Origin: Polytrichum commune
Lineage: Eukaryota > Streptophyta > Polytrichopsida > Polytrichales > Polytrichaceae
Assembly (NCBI GenBank): GCA_950295325.1
Contig: OX485805.1
Location: 42,494,758 to 42,558,757, forward strand
Length of the DNA stretch: 64,000 bases
Reading direction: 5' to 3'
Of this stretch, positions 34,836-49,150 are shown one piece after another. Under the pieces are notes generated by a model. It was not told the origin of the DNA. It ran no database searches and saw only the letters and a program-made list of their open reading frames with translations. Position 1 is the first letter of the stretch. Each line of letters opens with the position of its first letter. The position numbers were made by a program, and so were the translations under genes.

Positions 34836-37800
34836 AACTTCAAATCATGTTGCACTTGAAGTTTCCATTGACTACCGAATGAAAATACACATGTTCATGT
34901 ATATTAATCATCCATGTGCATTTGGAGTAGTACATGACATTCCCTAATTATTTGCATGGTGTTCTCATTGTCACATGTAAATTATAAATCTCAAAGATGG
35001 GCATTTAAAGTTTCAGATCAAAAGTTGGGATACAAAACATCTGAGTAGGCAAAGTGAAGATTATTTTTCTCTTTCTCATCGAGTGATCACAAAACTTAGA
35101 CCCGCCCAATTGTGTTAAATACTTGAACTTAGAATAGTGGACCCAGAGTACGAGCACACAGTCCAACCTCATCAAAACACGTGTCTTATTGATGTTTGTT
35201 CCACCACTCAAGTATATGTGTCCAATTATGGAAAAACACCACATATACCCACATCATATATATATATATATATATATGAGACTTCCTTTTCCTTTGAGAG
35301 AAATGTAAGGTGTTGTCCAGTTTGACACACATCAGTTGTTTTTGGGGAATAAACTGTAATATTTCATATCCGCATTGGGCAAGACCATATTCAATCCAGC
35401 GTGGAAATTAGCCTTTGGAACACAACGTGTTGAACCAGAATGGCTTGCTTTTGGACAGACAGCTCCATACTCTTGTCCAGGCCAAAAGCTTGGTTCAAAA
35501 AAAAAACACAAAGGACAATGATGTGGAGCCGACTGACTCCTCCTCAGTGGGTAGTTTTTTTTGGAGATGATTGATTGTGTTATATGTATATCAATCAATT
35601 CATGCCCAGGCCCTTCAGCCATGCCAAGTCCCTTGTTGCAGTCAAGAGCCTTGCCGTGCAGGGGCCTGGCTCTGGCTGAGAGAGAATCATCCAAGCTTAA
35701 ACCTCATTCATTTTTTTTTTGGATTTTTTGGATTTTTTGTTTATATTTTATGGAATTTTTGTAAAATTCATCTTGTTATAAAATTTCCTAAAGTACTACG
35801 CATCCTAGAGGTTATTTTTAACTTTGTTTGATAATGGAATAAGCGTTAAAGACTACGAATTACTTGAGTCAAGCACACTTGAATTGAATTGGCCACAAAC
35901 TTACATGGGATCGAGTTTTCAGTGTGAATAGACGAGAGGTACATTCATATGCAGCAATTTCACCTTGGCGTGACTATGGCATCTTGGTTGTGGAGTTAGG
36001 GGTGGCTAGATTTCAGCCCTACGTTGTTGGGGGTTGTTCCAACTACCCACAATTTGAGCTTGAGCTGAAGCTTACAAGTTGGTAGGCCAAGGTAAGTCAT
36101 TTGAGCCCTTGCGTATGCCTGAGATGATGGAGCTTTGTCTCAACGTTGCTTCATGTTTACCTTGGGATTGATTTTGAAGTTCGAGCTCAAAACTGAGCTT
36201 GTAGAAATTTTCAAGTCTTATAACTAGCTACAAGTTAAGTTGAAAATTGCTCCAAAAGTAGGAGGAGCCAAACCTCCACCATCGTCTTCTTTTACCTTGA
36301 AGGGGCCACCATACATGACTTGAGCTCAAGCTCAAACTTACAAGTTTGGTGGGCCAAGGTAATGAGAATTTGGATTATCATACGTAAGTTCATCAAACAT
36401 ATTTATGACACTCGAGTCTACACATATTGAGCATGCTTGTCATTGTTTTTGACCATGAGACAAGTAAGAATCCTTCTTATTAATCACAACTTCAAGATAT
36501 AAACTTATTGGAGACCACGTGGTTATTGGGGACAACCACCACATGGATGCGAATCTAGATGGAATGTCTCCTTGATATAAACAAGATTGCTTCATAAGGA
36601 ATTCATATAAATCAAGTCGTTATCAACTATGTGTTTGCCTTGCAAGTCACGTTTTAGGTTCCATTTTCCAAGGAATACATGAGGTGCCACATACTATAAT
36701 CCACCCAACTACAACTAGGGGATGGACTAGTCATCCAAATTCATGCAAAGGACAAAGGACGATAGAGTTGCCTTAGTTGTGGCTATTAGCATCCATTCAT
36801 GATATTGAAATATTGTTAGTTATTGGGCCCAAATTTTGAAAATTTTAAAGAAAATAAGTAAATATTAGTGTATGTGAGTCTATGACATTCTTTAGTTGTC
36901 CTCCCATGTTTGGTGGGCCAAACTTAGTGCAAAGGGTATGGGATCAATTGCAAAATGGGCACGTATTTGTAAATTTTTCAGTATGATTTCAACTTGCTAC
37001 ATAGGATAATTTCATTGACCATCCATGGCAAGTCCTTTTGAAAGCACATAGGAGACATTTTGGAGGAGACAAATGCGTTTAGATACATTGGCTGCCACTT
37101 TTTATCGTGAATCCCATTATTGAACATGTGGTCAACAATTCATTACATGAACAATGTGTGGTATCAAATACAAAAGTGAATATTGTTAAGCTAATGTATA
37201 ATGTAATGTCACCGCCATGAATAAAGGCCTAACAGTCCTAGGTTGCCCAAGAATTTCCCCTTCATGCTAGATAGAGTGTATTGGGCCATAATATTGCCAT
37301 TCTTATGTTCAATCTGTTGTAATACATTCACTTGACTACATATGTTTCTTCAACTGCATTCAACTTATCAATAAGAATAATGTCATCAATAATGAAAATC
37401 TTTTTAATTATAACTAGAAAAATGCCAACATGTTTTTACATTGATATGCAATATCCGTTCACAATATCTCCCATCCTTAATTGTATGGGCATGAAGCAGA
37501 GGTGGCTTATACCCTATGTTGAAATAGACGAATTGTGGCAGTGACAATAATGACAACATAAGCTTAAGATTCATTCATATACAATGGTCTATACATGTGT
37601 GCATATGGATCAAGTTATGGATGTAATATGGAGAGAGAGAAAAAAAAAAAAAAAAAACTTCATTTTTAAAATAAATAAAACTTAGAAGAACTTGGGTTTC
37701 CTTGAATCAGTTTTCAACTTTATACCACTTTGCATTCTCTTGAATAGCAACGTGCTCACAACAATATGAATTTTTTTAATATTGCCCGAGAACTCTTCCC

Positions 37801-40800
37801 CAAAATGTGGCACAATCTGCAACATGTCTATCCTCAAAAATAGTGTGGGACCGACAATCATAACTAATGGTGTATAACCTAATTTTAATTCCTTTCCTCA
37901 TATGGCATGACTCTATGTGTAAAAGACACATGCTCAATTAGAGAGATTGGATCGTAGAGGGCTCCTTATTTTGTCTTCACATGTGCTGAAATGTAGTTTC
38001 CACATGGAATACAAGTGGGTCATGGCGAATGTGAGCATGACACGTGGTAAAGTTTGAGGGGAAATAATCATTTTGTGTCAAAATTGAGAGCCCTCTACGG
38101 TTTGTGCTCAAACATTTAATCATTTGAGAGTCCTTAGTGAACATATTTGGGGGGGGGGGCATGAAAGAGGGATTGTCTACACTTACATGTGCAATTAGGT
38201 TGCCCCACACTAATATACTAACCTTCCACAATATTCTGAATGTTTCTTACCACAATGACAAAATGTATGATTTTTTCATTTCTTGTGTAGGTTGAGCATC
38301 CTATGCTCATTGGCAATAATAATATTAAAATGTTGAGGATACCTATATGAACACTTAATGAGCACAAGAACCTCCATTTTGACAATAAACAAGACATTCA
38401 TGTGAGCTCCGTGAAGTTGGTCATGCAAATGCTACGAATGTAATTTGGATTTGTTAATCAAGTCGCACTAATTGTGTGCTTCATATCCTACGAGAAGTGG
38501 GTGCGGAGAGAACAACGTGTAAATAACACATATCTACAATACAAATATATGCATAAATTCCATGGTTGAGAAAGCATTTACATGGTTCTACCATATAAAT
38601 TTACGTCGAACAAGATCCCACCTATTGCAAGGTAGGCGACCTTGCAACAACTTGGGGACTCATGAGCATGATAGGGCCAATAGGCTCAAATTCACATCGG
38701 ATTGCTCCATGTTGGTTTTTCTTTTCTTTTCTACAAGTTAAACTAGACATGCCTTAAGTGATTCCTATTCCTAATTGGACCCTATATTTGATAGGTATAT
38801 GGTTCAGTGAGGATCAAAGAGCAAACATCATAAAGACACATGTTTAAAAGAGATTGAACTACGTCTTCAAATATTAATAACTACTCTACATTCAATAGTG
38901 AACACGCTTGGGAGGACCTATGTATCCAGTTAAGAATAACAACAAACATGCACTTGCAATAACCATAACTTAATCAGGGGAGATCCGATCTTCAATCTGA
39001 TTTTTGCAGATGTTTCATCGTAGACTTGCTAATGCAACGCGAGCTCGGTTGTGTAATTCCAGTTGGTAGAAGTTGAAGAATACGAAGAACAAACCAAATA
39101 ACACCCACATACCTTACACATAGTTAAGTTGTCCCTCGTAGGTGACTTATTACCGAACCTCTCGAGAAAGTGCTCCGAACCAAACCCCAAAAGTATGTGG
39201 CACACACAGACTCACCGCTTACATGTTCTTAAATAATGTTATGCTTGAATTAGTACTGCCATCACTCACAACTGGCACTTTCTACTTATAGATGTGTTGC
39301 AAAAGTGACCAGCCCCCGGTTTCGACGAAAATAGTGTGGTCGATTCCCAAGGCCACACTGCTACTGCACTCTGTGCCACATGCATCATGGAGTGCAAGTA
39401 CGTTAGTTACACTTCGGTATGAAAACATGGACTCAAACAACACAATTCCAACACATGTAATGTAGATGGGTCTTAAATGGTTACTTTTTTTCTTCAAACT
39501 AGCCCACTTCTCTTAGAATTTGAAACACGCGATTGGGATGAGATGGTAAAATCGAGGTCATATCCATTTTCCTCATTCTTCTCGGAGCTCATATGAATAT
39601 CTCGTTCATTGTCAAAGTGAACATTCTCGTACCCAATAACTGGTCATATATAGGTCCCTCTAAACATGTCGATGTGTTGGGTTTTGATTGATTAGCATGT
39701 TTTGAGTATATAAACCAATTTCTTTCAAGCACATGTCTTTTAGTGTTCGTTCTTAGATCCGGCCTTACCACATACCATTCAATTATAGGTGTCTAGACTA
39801 TGTATATGTGAGATTTTAAAACATGTCTACCTTAACACGCTTGTGAAATTGACATGACAGTTGATGTTGATGTAGATTGACATGAATAAGGGATGCTTCG
39901 CCCTTGATCAAAGCCACGAACTTGAATGTAAACCGAATGCAAGATTACAAGGGGTCTAGGAGCAACACAAATTTTAGTGGTGTTACGATGAGCTTAGTAT
40001 GATTTTTGGGATGTCCTTATATCTATGATTGTCAATGAATTCTTTTTCATCGGATGACAAGATCAAATTAATAAACGTAATCGCGATATGATAACAAATA
40101 ATGATCAAGGAAAAAAGAAAAAAAACTTAGCATGATTAAGGTAGTACTCCCAATAAGGTTTTAGTACAATCCTCAAAAGACATGCAATGTATGAGACATC
40201 TTTAAATGAAATCTTGCTAGACAGTTGCACCATCTTATACAATGGCTCACGATTGGAAATGTTTCGATTGCCTGCAAAATAATATGGTCCACCAATGTAT
40301 CCGTACGTAGGCGCATAATGTAAAAGGGAATACACCATTCGGGTTTGGCATTGCACATGTAAGTAACTCACAACTAATTGTTTTATAGACTATATACGTA
40401 TGGTTGGAACATACAACATTATCATTAATTGTCGCCAAATCATTTTAAAAGTAATTTATGTAAAAAAAAAAAAGCTATAGAAAACATGTCATGTTTGTTT
40501 CCTAGTTGAATTTTACATTTGCAGTAGGTTTTCATAACCCTTCAGATTCAAATTAAAGAGGCTCCAAGAAACACCATTTTGGATCAGAGTTGAAAATGGA
40601 TGTTTATACCCAATAAAAGAGGGATTAGTCTTGAAAGCAAGCTCCTCAAAGTTAGGCACATGTCAAGGTCATATTTCTTTTATCTTGGTTTATCAAACTC
40701 CGTTCAAAAGTGACATTTCTAATGTGTGTGGCCTCTCCTTCAAGATGTTCCAAGATGCAACCTTCCTTAAGCAATTCTAGCATCAAAAGTATGAGGTCAT

Positions 40801-41170
40801 GACCCCACCAAACATGTGGGAGGGAATTGAAGAATTTTATGCCTATGACATGCGTAGTAAGGTGATTTGAGCCTAAAGGTAACACCATGCTTTTTGGGCA
40901 ACATTTATTTTTCATCTCTGAACCATTAAGAAGTGAGTGCAACAATGTCACCAAGCAAGCCATTGTTAGAAGCAACTACTCATGTGCAACATTAAGTGCA
41001 AATAAATGACATTGACCTATCATAGTGGTGGTGTAAGTAGGAGGTAAGAACACTTTAAGAAGAGCACCAACTTTGCCAAATCACAGTGGCTAATATAGGA
41101 TCTATCTGCTCAGCGAGGTGTTGTAAGAAGTGTTCCACAAAAGGGAAATACCACTTTCATTGATTTAAAA
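34836..41170. other. gene-poor repeat-derived DNA
   Basis: No frame here shows a known domain. A (TA)n run lies at 35256-35277 and a poly-A run at about 37632-37658. Two related segments near 36056 and 36318 share CTTACAAGTT(T)GGT(A/G)GGCCAAGG. The minus-strand frames at 35332-35694 and 40652-40975 are not supported by anything else. Confidence 0.5.
38345..38910. repeat. dispersed repeat, copies 2a and 2b
   Basis: Blocks at 38345-38520 and 38770-38910 match different parts of the repeat at 5934-6260, in swapped order. They look like two truncated or rearranged copies. Confidence 0.4.
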
Positions 41171-41175
41171 ACTCT

Positions 41176-41195
41176 CACTACAATAAGGTATATTT
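41176..41195 (+). mobile_element. possible CACTA-type terminus
   Basis: CACTACAATAAGGTATA resembles the start of a CACTA transposon. No matching opposite end was found. Confidence 0.3.
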
Positions 41196-41483
41196 TGTGA
41201 CAATTCTCACCTAATTATTCAACATTAATAGAACCCCCTAGTGGATATTAAAGAACTCATTTCTTGAAAAGGTTTTGCAAACTTTTGCAGGTCACACATA
41301 AATTTATTATGTTTTGAATTTTTTTTGTAGACCCTTCATAGTTTTGAGAATATTTGGATTTTTTTTTCAAAAATTACAAAATACTAAACTTTCATGAAAT
41401 AGAGAAAATGACTGAAAGTGTCACTTTTAGGGTCATCTACCTTAACCTAATGAAACAAAAACTTCATCTCAAACAAGCCTTCA

Positions 41484-42320
41484 AACACGACTCCTTTTGA
41501 GGTTCCGTTTTCTTGATTGCATTTGTAGCCTCTTGCAATGGAAATCCACTTGTTGCAAGAACAATAGAACAAAATTAAAAGTGCAATGACACTACCCCCA
41601 TGATAGTCCAATGGTTAGTATTGTTAGCCTCCTTTTGAAAGGGGTGCACTAGGTTTTCATACGGTTTTTCATATGGTGTTGCCAATCTCCTTTGGTTTTC
41701 CAACCTCAATGAAGGCATACATGAGGTGCATCCCCATGGGTGGCTCATCATTCCACCTCAATTTTTTTAGTTACTTAGCAATGTAACCTCAATTTTCTGA
41801 ATTTTCTCCTATGTGCCTTGGTCTAGTCACTGGCCATAACATTCTTAGCTTCAAGGCATTGCTTGGTGGGACCAACACTTAGGGGTGAAGATGCCCACAT
41901 TTATGTCGAAATATTTGAATCTACCCTTAACTTTAGATTAATTATGATATTGTTAGGGTCTAGTAATACCGTTTCATGCAGCAATGAATGACATTAAGTA
42001 GCAAGCATGCTCGCCAGTCATGGGTTGCTAGCCTAGTTTAGTTGTGAGTTGACTCGAGGATTACTGCGTGACCCAATCATTGCTTTTGTTGTCAAAGTGA
42101 ACCATGGGTTTCTACATGTTATTGGCAACTAAACAACATCCCCCCCCAAAAAAATAAAAAAAAATAAAAAAATGTTATGCCCCAAGCCACAAGAACACAA
42201 CTCCTCATGAGGTTCCGATGTTCTAATTATATGTGTGCCCTCTCCCAATGGAAATCTATTAAGTTGAACCAATGAAAAGAAGAGAAGCAAATAGTGTGGG
42301 TGGCACTATCCCCAAACTAG
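41484..42320 (+). repeat. direct repeats with a tRNA-like box A
   Basis: Segments at about 41484-41620 and 42183-42320 are related (ACGACTCCT / ACAACTCCT..GAGGTTCCG, CAATGGAAATC(C/T)A, ACACTACCCCCA / GCACTATCCCCA). After the first, TAGTCCAATGGTTAG at about 41607 fits a tRNA D-arm/box A, but no good box B follows. It may be a decayed tRNA-derived SINE. Confidence 0.4.
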
Positions 42321-42332
42321 TCCACACTACCC

Positions 42333-43134
42333 ATGTCATCACGATGCATTATGGAGCGTAAAAGTAGAAACAAGGAAGCGATTCATTCCGCGCGCCATGA
42401 ATGCAGCTCCTTGATGTCACTTATTCCTGCTCCGAGTCCTCCTCCTCCTCCCTCCCTCTCTGGATTGCACGCATCTCTCTCTCTCTCGTCGCAAATACCA
42501 AACACCAACCAATTCCTCCGAAGCATTCGCATCCAACACCAATACTTCTCAAACTCACCTCCGCAGATCCTTTCTCACACTCGGACAAGAAGGAGAAGCC
42601 TTACTACCGCATTATTGGCAAGACGGGACTCACTCCCTTCACTCCGGCGAACTATTGGCACGAAAGCGATCGGACTCCGCGGGATACTCGAGCTGGTTTG
42701 CAAGAACTCATTCGGACACATTTTTGAGCTGAGATCAACAGTTGAATGTTTCTCAATGGCAGGGAGAGAGAGCTCTGGAAGCTCAGAATGAAAGATTTGG
42801 TAGCGAAACGAGGTTTTGTCATTTTTAGGGCTTGGAAGAACAGGGGAGGGGTCTGGGAGCGGATGGGAGGGGATCGCATGATTGTGCGACGAATGTAATG
42901 TGTTTGTGTTTGATCGTGCTTGTTTGGAATTCCAATGTTGTGGAGAAGAGAGGTAGCGTGGTTGTTAGATTAGGGTAAGGAAGGAGGTTAGAAAGAAGGG
43001 GGGAGAGAGAGAGAGAGATAGAGAGAGATGTGTGTGACAAGTGACATTATGTAAGGGATTTTGTTGGAGTATGTTCCGAGGGATTTGGAGGGTGGATTCG
43101 GGATGGTAGTTTGTGAAGACAGAGTGTAGGGCAA
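42333..43134 (+). promoter_or_regulatory. promoter and 5' UTR region of RGP1
   Basis: The sequence turns abruptly to a CT-rich, G+C-richer type (42430-42600, with TCTCTCTCTCTCTC), as plant 5' UTRs often do. A GA-rich run follows near 43005-43026. The 152-codon frame across it is low-complexity and unlikely to be a protein. Confidence 0.5.
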
Positions 43135-46100
43135 ATGTGGCGAACCATGGAGTCCCTCCCCTTTCTAGGGAGAAAGGGGAAGGTTCAATATGAAGGGCAA
43201 GAGTATGCGAATGCGAATGGTACCCCAAGGCTGCAATATCCTGCTGGGAAGGTTAATAATACTCCGGTTGCACCATCCCTAAAGGCCACACTGGAGAGAA
43301 AAGTTTACAGACCAGGGGACATGGTGGTGTTCACGATTGACATAGTAAATGATGGTCTTCACGGGAGACCGGGGATGGTGAATGACGCTTTGGCGAATGC
43401 GATTTTGGTGGACGATTTGATAGTGGAGGTTCGAGGGATTGAGAAACTGGATCCTCAGTGGCTTATTACTCCCAAGCTGCCTGCCGGGTCGAAGCAACGA
43501 AGAGGTTTTCCTCAACCTTTACCTTAACGAGGACACCTTGGGGTTAATCTTTCTTCGTTGGCGATCCGCATGGAATTCTGCGAAGCATTTGCCAGAGTCG
43601 TTTGCACTTATAAGTAATATATCGTTTTAAGGTCGCAATGAATTCAATTAGACAGATTCTGGTCATTGACTGTTGAAACCCAGAATGCATCGTATACAAT
43701 TTATAGATTAATCTCCGTCAAAAGTCACTTAGTTAGATACTGCTTTCACGTGCTTTAATTTTCATTGCCGTTCCTGGTAAAGGTTTTCAACCAAAAGAGT
43801 GTAGTTTAGATATTGCACAGACGAAATGCCCTCTTGTCCAAGCTGGAAAACGCTCCTGATATAGAAGATATTTATGCTCGCTCCGTTTCCAATGCCATGC
43901 CTCCCCTTCACAGAGATGGGCTATTTTACATGCTTTTTATGGGCATATGCAAGCTGGAGCTTTCCTTGTTGGAAGAGAATTTGTACGACTGTTTGAAAAA
44001 GCACAATTGATATTCTCCTGGTCCTTCTCTGGCTCCATGTTGATGGTTCTATGTTGCCTTGTTGGGCACATTCTGAGAAAATTCCCTCCCTCAAGTTAAT
44101 TCTCGCCTTAATATTGCATGGATTTTCGATTATGCAGGGGAGAGAACCATATTGAAGTCTCCTCCAGCTGTTGTCATTTCAGATGTCCTTATCGCACATG
44201 GCTCTAGCCGAACTTGTAAGTCTTCTTTTTTCTAAAATCTGCTGTTGGAGGAAAATATGACCAGACTGTTCAGCTTACATTTCTACACTCGTTCTAGGTA
44301 GTAGAGCATAGGTATAATTCTTTTACCTGGTTGTGTAATTGTAGACTCCACAGAGAGGAAACAGTTTATTTCTGTAAAGTTCAATAGCACAATGAGAAGT
44401 GCTGGAGGGTATAATGGTTGCCAAACTTAGTTCAGTAACATGGTATTGTGAGGGTGGGGCTCATGTGCTTGTGGGCTGATGGGGTGGTTTCATGGAGGAC
44501 AGATATGGTACGTATGATATTACCAAAAGTTTTGCCGCCGACATATCGTGGCACTGCAGTTCGTTATCTTTATTATGTAACTACAACAATGCACTGGTCG
44601 CTTAATGTTGTGGAAAATGGCCATGGTACCACTCCAGCTGCTAATTCTGCACTTGTGGTAATTTTCTGAGTTCATTCTTGCATTCTGCCTTGTCCCCTTC
44701 AACTTTTTGGCACATCAAATGCAAACTCATTGCACCGAAATGCACTTAATTTATGGCACTGATTCATATTGGCAAGGAGAGGAACCAGTCAAAGTCTAAC
44801 CACTATTTAAATCAGCTGTGCAATGTGGTCAATGAATAGGTGGAAGAAGATGAGTAAGTTGTGCTTGAGGATATATATTTTTAGAAATTTGCAGTTTATG
44901 GCCATGGAAATAGGAAAACAATTTCTGTGTTGCACAATATTGTGAAATGCTTGTTTGTCTCCTCCTCATATGTTTCAAGGTTCTTGAAGATGTGAAACCA
45001 TTCAATTACCCTGTAAGATTTCTGGGGTCTTAAAATAGACATTCTGGTCTGCTTTTACTGCTGCAAGATATGTCACTTACTTGACACATGGACAATCCCT
45101 TCCAAATATGTCCTAAATATGACTAAGTCTGTCCTACATAAAAGAGCTATTTAGTGTTTCTAGTTATTTGCTTGAATCTAATGCAAATGGGCTTTGTAGT
45201 CTTTGTAGTACATTGCAGTTTGCACCTCTTGCCACTTTCAGTGTAGTGTTTTTACCAAGTGTCATACTTAAAACCACCATATAGGGTCTGTGGAGTGACA
45301 TGCTACCATTAAAAAGTGCATCCAATTCTCTTGATTCTTGATAAGAGTTAAAACAAAAACCTCACATAGATAGGATTAACTTTGTGGGTTCAATTCTGTG
45401 TCGTCATGAGGGCCTTGAAATTCATTCTTGTATCCCTTATGCAGCCATGAGAGTGTAGAAATGGCTGTTGAATTTTGTCATGCTTTTGGAAGGGAGGCAG
45501 CAGCTCCCAGAAAATTTGGAAGTTATTAAATTGTGAGTCCACTGTGTCATCATTAGTTCTTCGTATGAGAACAAAGAGTGCCCAGAGAGGCAGATTATCT
45601 TAATTGGAGTTCCTGAGCTCACTACAGCTCAACTGTTGGCCAGAAAATTCGAATCTTCGTTCTGTTGACTTGTCTGGGATTGAATATCTTAATTTTAGCA
45701 GAATGGTCAAGAGTATAACATTGAATCAAAAAATTCTCAGGAAGTGCGAACTGCAATCCCCATCTGGACACTTCCAAATACCAATGGCCTTACTCCTGAT
45801 AATTCTCATTTTGGTTCATCTGGTGAGTTTTGTGCTTCACCTTTCTTTTCATTTTATATTATGCTGCAAAATGGATAATGTTTACTTATTTCTCTTCCAG
45901 ATTGTGTATGAGAGGAATTCAGTAAGTGTTGTGTTTTACATCTTGTGACATTGGGGTAAGTATGGTCAAAAGTTGATGTCATGTATAAAAGTTGTACAAT
46001 TGCAGATCTATGTGCTTATTTGCTTAGCTCGTCTGCTTATTGATTTATGTTTACAGCACCTGATGCTTCTGGATATCCTCACAGGTATTGTGCCCCCATT

Positions 46101-49100
46101 TGCTTTGGAGGTGGACATCCAATGGAGAGAGAAGGGGAATGAATTATCGAACTGGGTAAGGAATCTGGCCATATTTCTCTGCACTGGTGCATTTAGGAGT
46201 CACTTGTGGCCCTTGTGTGCACAGTATGGTTTATACAGAGTTGTCATATGACAGACCTGGTGGAACTGAGTATGTTAACAAAGACACTGACCACAGTGTA
46301 TAAAGCAGATACGTCAGTGGTATGGGTGACACTTTGTTCATAAAGGTGGAAGTTGTTGCAGGCCATCATATGGTAGCTTAGATTGTATCAATCAACCCTA
46401 TGTTAGGTGTGATCAAGGAAAGTGTGATTTTCATTCTCAGTTTCTACAGGTGTGGAAAGAGATGAAATCCTATGTACCCAAGTCAATTTGGTTAGAGGGA
46501 TACAAAAGTAGTAATCACTGCAGGGAGCTTTGTTTGTAATAAGTAATTGCTTGCAGGCATGATTTTCTTCTGTTGCTCAATGTGGAGGTTCTACTGTGTT
46601 GACAAATACGTCAAATTATTGGCCAGGCTTGGGCTATGGATGCCAATGCCAGGAATGGGGATGACAGGGTCAGCACGCCCAAGTCTGACAGTGGTTCTAC
46701 CTTCACCAGTCCCACTAAATCCGTTGTGTCTGAACCCTCCTTCGACCGTTCTTTTTCATCGGCATCTTCCCGCATCAATACACCTAATATTGACTCATTT
46801 ATTACACCACGAAGGGACTCGCTTGGTATCTCTACAGCTGAATTGACTGTAACTGCTGCAAGTGAGTATTTCTACAAATCTGGTCATCTGCTCTCTGTTA
46901 GGTGCTATTTGAAGAGTTCCACCAGATCTAATGTACCTTTTTTAACCTTCTGTTTTTACTTGTGGGAATTTCTTAAGAGGACATTTTTCTTTGTGTTCCA
47001 GGTGTAAAGCAATTTGGTGCTTCCTTTGATTCTGACTTAGGTCCAAAGAGGACATCAAGCAGTGATTTTCATATAAATGGCGTTGATTTTATGGAAGGCA
47101 GCACAGTGGATGATGATGTTCCAGATTCCCCTCGTTCACCTGGTATGTTACTCTCACAGCTCACAGCAAATCTATTCCTGAGCCAACTATGTAACCCTGT
47201 GGTTGAGCTGGCATTGCGAATGAAGAGTATTGCAGTGATATTCATCTGATAATTTTTTTTTCTGGTGGCTGGCAGTTGTGGTTAGTCAAGGAAGGTCTTA
47301 CAACATTCGGATGGATGATGAAGTATTGGTTAGGTTTTCGCCAAAGAATCCAACTTCCACCTACTTCTTTGGTGACATGGTGCGTGCCTGTATGGAATGG
47401 CATGTCATTTGCAAGCCACATCATGCACAAGTCCCTATTTAACTACTTTCTCATCTCTGTCCCAGTCTCGCACTTTCGCACCTTAAGTTGTGTACCTAGT
47501 TGTCAATTGGCTTTGCCATCACTTCTGTTGTAGACCAGGAGTTGAACTTGACATTCAAAATTGATAAGAATGCCAGTTTTTTGAAGGATTAACACAGAAA
47601 GATATTACTATGCAGGTAGCTGGAACTCTTCAGTTCTTTCATGAGGAGAGATCAAGAAGATGCTTGGAGGCAAGACCCAGTACCCTATTTCTTCTTCTTC
47701 TGTAGCTTCTTAGGATTATTTTTGCTGTTTCTGAAATGGTCAATGAATCTAGGTCATGGTCCGAGACCCAATTAACATGCACATAAACTTTATATTTTCA
47801 TCTTCTCTTTCTGTTCTTCTCTTACGTTATTGATCAAGACTTGGCCATAGAATTTTTTTTTTTTGCATAAGAATGCATTTCATATGTGCTATATATTGTG
47901 TACATTATTTTGCAATTTTCCGGGCAGCTGTGAAAAGGATCTCAACAGTTACACATTGATTCTAAAATAGTAATGGGCAGGTGCAGAACACCATATAGAT
48001 GACTTTGGGCAACTGTGTGATGACGTGACAAGAACTTTTGATCAACATGGCCGTCAGCAAGAATAAAGTGTTTAGTCTGTGGTTGTCTAAATTAAGCTTA
48101 ATGGCTTGAGGGATGCTTGTGCTCCTTCGACTTACTTTTCCTGTAAATCTTTTGCAGGTCACCGCGGTACTAGAAACTCGGGAGGTTTTAAATGCAGCTG
48201 CAGTGCATCCTTCACGGAAAAATTCTTCTACTATAACCAAGGTATGAAGATCTTGCTTGTGATGTTTCTTTAAGTGGCAAATCAGATTCTAGTTTCTTTT
48301 GTTTCAATTCTGGCACTCATGTTACTTGGAAAGGCTGTGCTATATGATGCAGATAGTTATCTAGTGAATAGGTAGAGACAGAACGTGAATTTCAATAGTC
48401 CTTGGAAGAATATGCTATATGAATGACCAGAACTACAAAATCAGGTGTCTTGTCAACAAGACTACTACCAAGCTGATGCAACTTGAATCTGGTCTGATAT
48501 TTTAAAGCTTTAGTGTAATATTTATCTCATTGAAAGCTTGTCATCTCGATTTGTAGAGCTACTGTAATGTTTGGGTTTGCTTTCTTTTTTATGGTTTTGG
48601 TCTATGCAACATTCGTTGCTCAGTCACAGTAACTTTTGGAAAATTATGTATATGTCCATATGGTGCCTGATTTACTTGATTATGCTTGTTAGACTGGTGG
48701 GCTTAGTAGAGGATCTTGTTGTAACCCCAAATCTTGGTACAATTTGTGATGTGGCAGGTTTACTCGGAGTACTTTGAAGTTGTGTGTGATGTTATCAGCA
48801 CACATTTTCTATTTTCTATTCCTCTTGATGGCCCTGCTTCTATTTCCACACCTCTTGTGTCCCTTGAATGGATACTTCGATTTGAGTTTGTGGCTGCCCC
48901 AGCACATGTGAATAGGAGTGACACTGAGAACCTTATGTTGATAGATCTTAGGGACCGGCAAAAGGGTGAGTGGTCCATGCCTCTCATAGTTCACACCACT
49001 CCTCCAAAGAAACCTTTGCCAGAGGTCGAAAAACCTGTGAGGAACTCATGGGCACGCAGTCCGAGGGCTATATACAAGTCTATATTTGAAGAATACCCAG

Positions 49101-49150
49101 AAAAAGGACTTGATGCGGCCTCTCCATCTGGAAGTACTCCAGGTTCGTGA
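43135..49150 (+). CDS. RGP1: RGP1 homologue, partner of RIC1 in the Rab6-type GEF
   Basis: Eleven exons: 43135-43504, 44138-44215, 44503-44657, 45741-45822, 46085-46155, 46627-46861, 47002-47142, 47276-47379, 47616-47669, 48158-48241, 48758-49150. The sum is 1,767 nt (588 aa). The protein matches the Rgp1 family (arrestin-like beta-sandwich): an early LERKVYRPGDMVVFTIDI strand, then SKQRRGERTILKSPPAV, then LPKVLPPTYRGTAVRYLYYV, and late DEVLVRFSPKNPTSTYFFGD and LEWILRFEFV. Rgp1 with Ric1 activates Ypt6/Rab6 at the Golgi for endosome-to-Golgi traffic. A Ser/Thr-rich linker (exon 6) separates the halves. Intron 9 has a GC donor (GAG|GCAAGA). The intron 1 donor (GAG|GTTTTC) is weak but keeps the family sequence in register. 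ATG 43147 in better context (ACCATGG) is an equally likely start. Confidence 0.93.

Noticed and set aside
40652..40975. 107-codon minus-strand frame considered as a retrotransposon Gag fragment
   Set aside because: No zinc knuckle or other Gag feature and no LTR nearby.
42333..42791. 152-codon plus-strand frame before RGP1
   Set aside because: Low-complexity Ser/Pro/Arg translation of CT-rich DNA; more like a 5' UTR, and overlapping frames are equally open.
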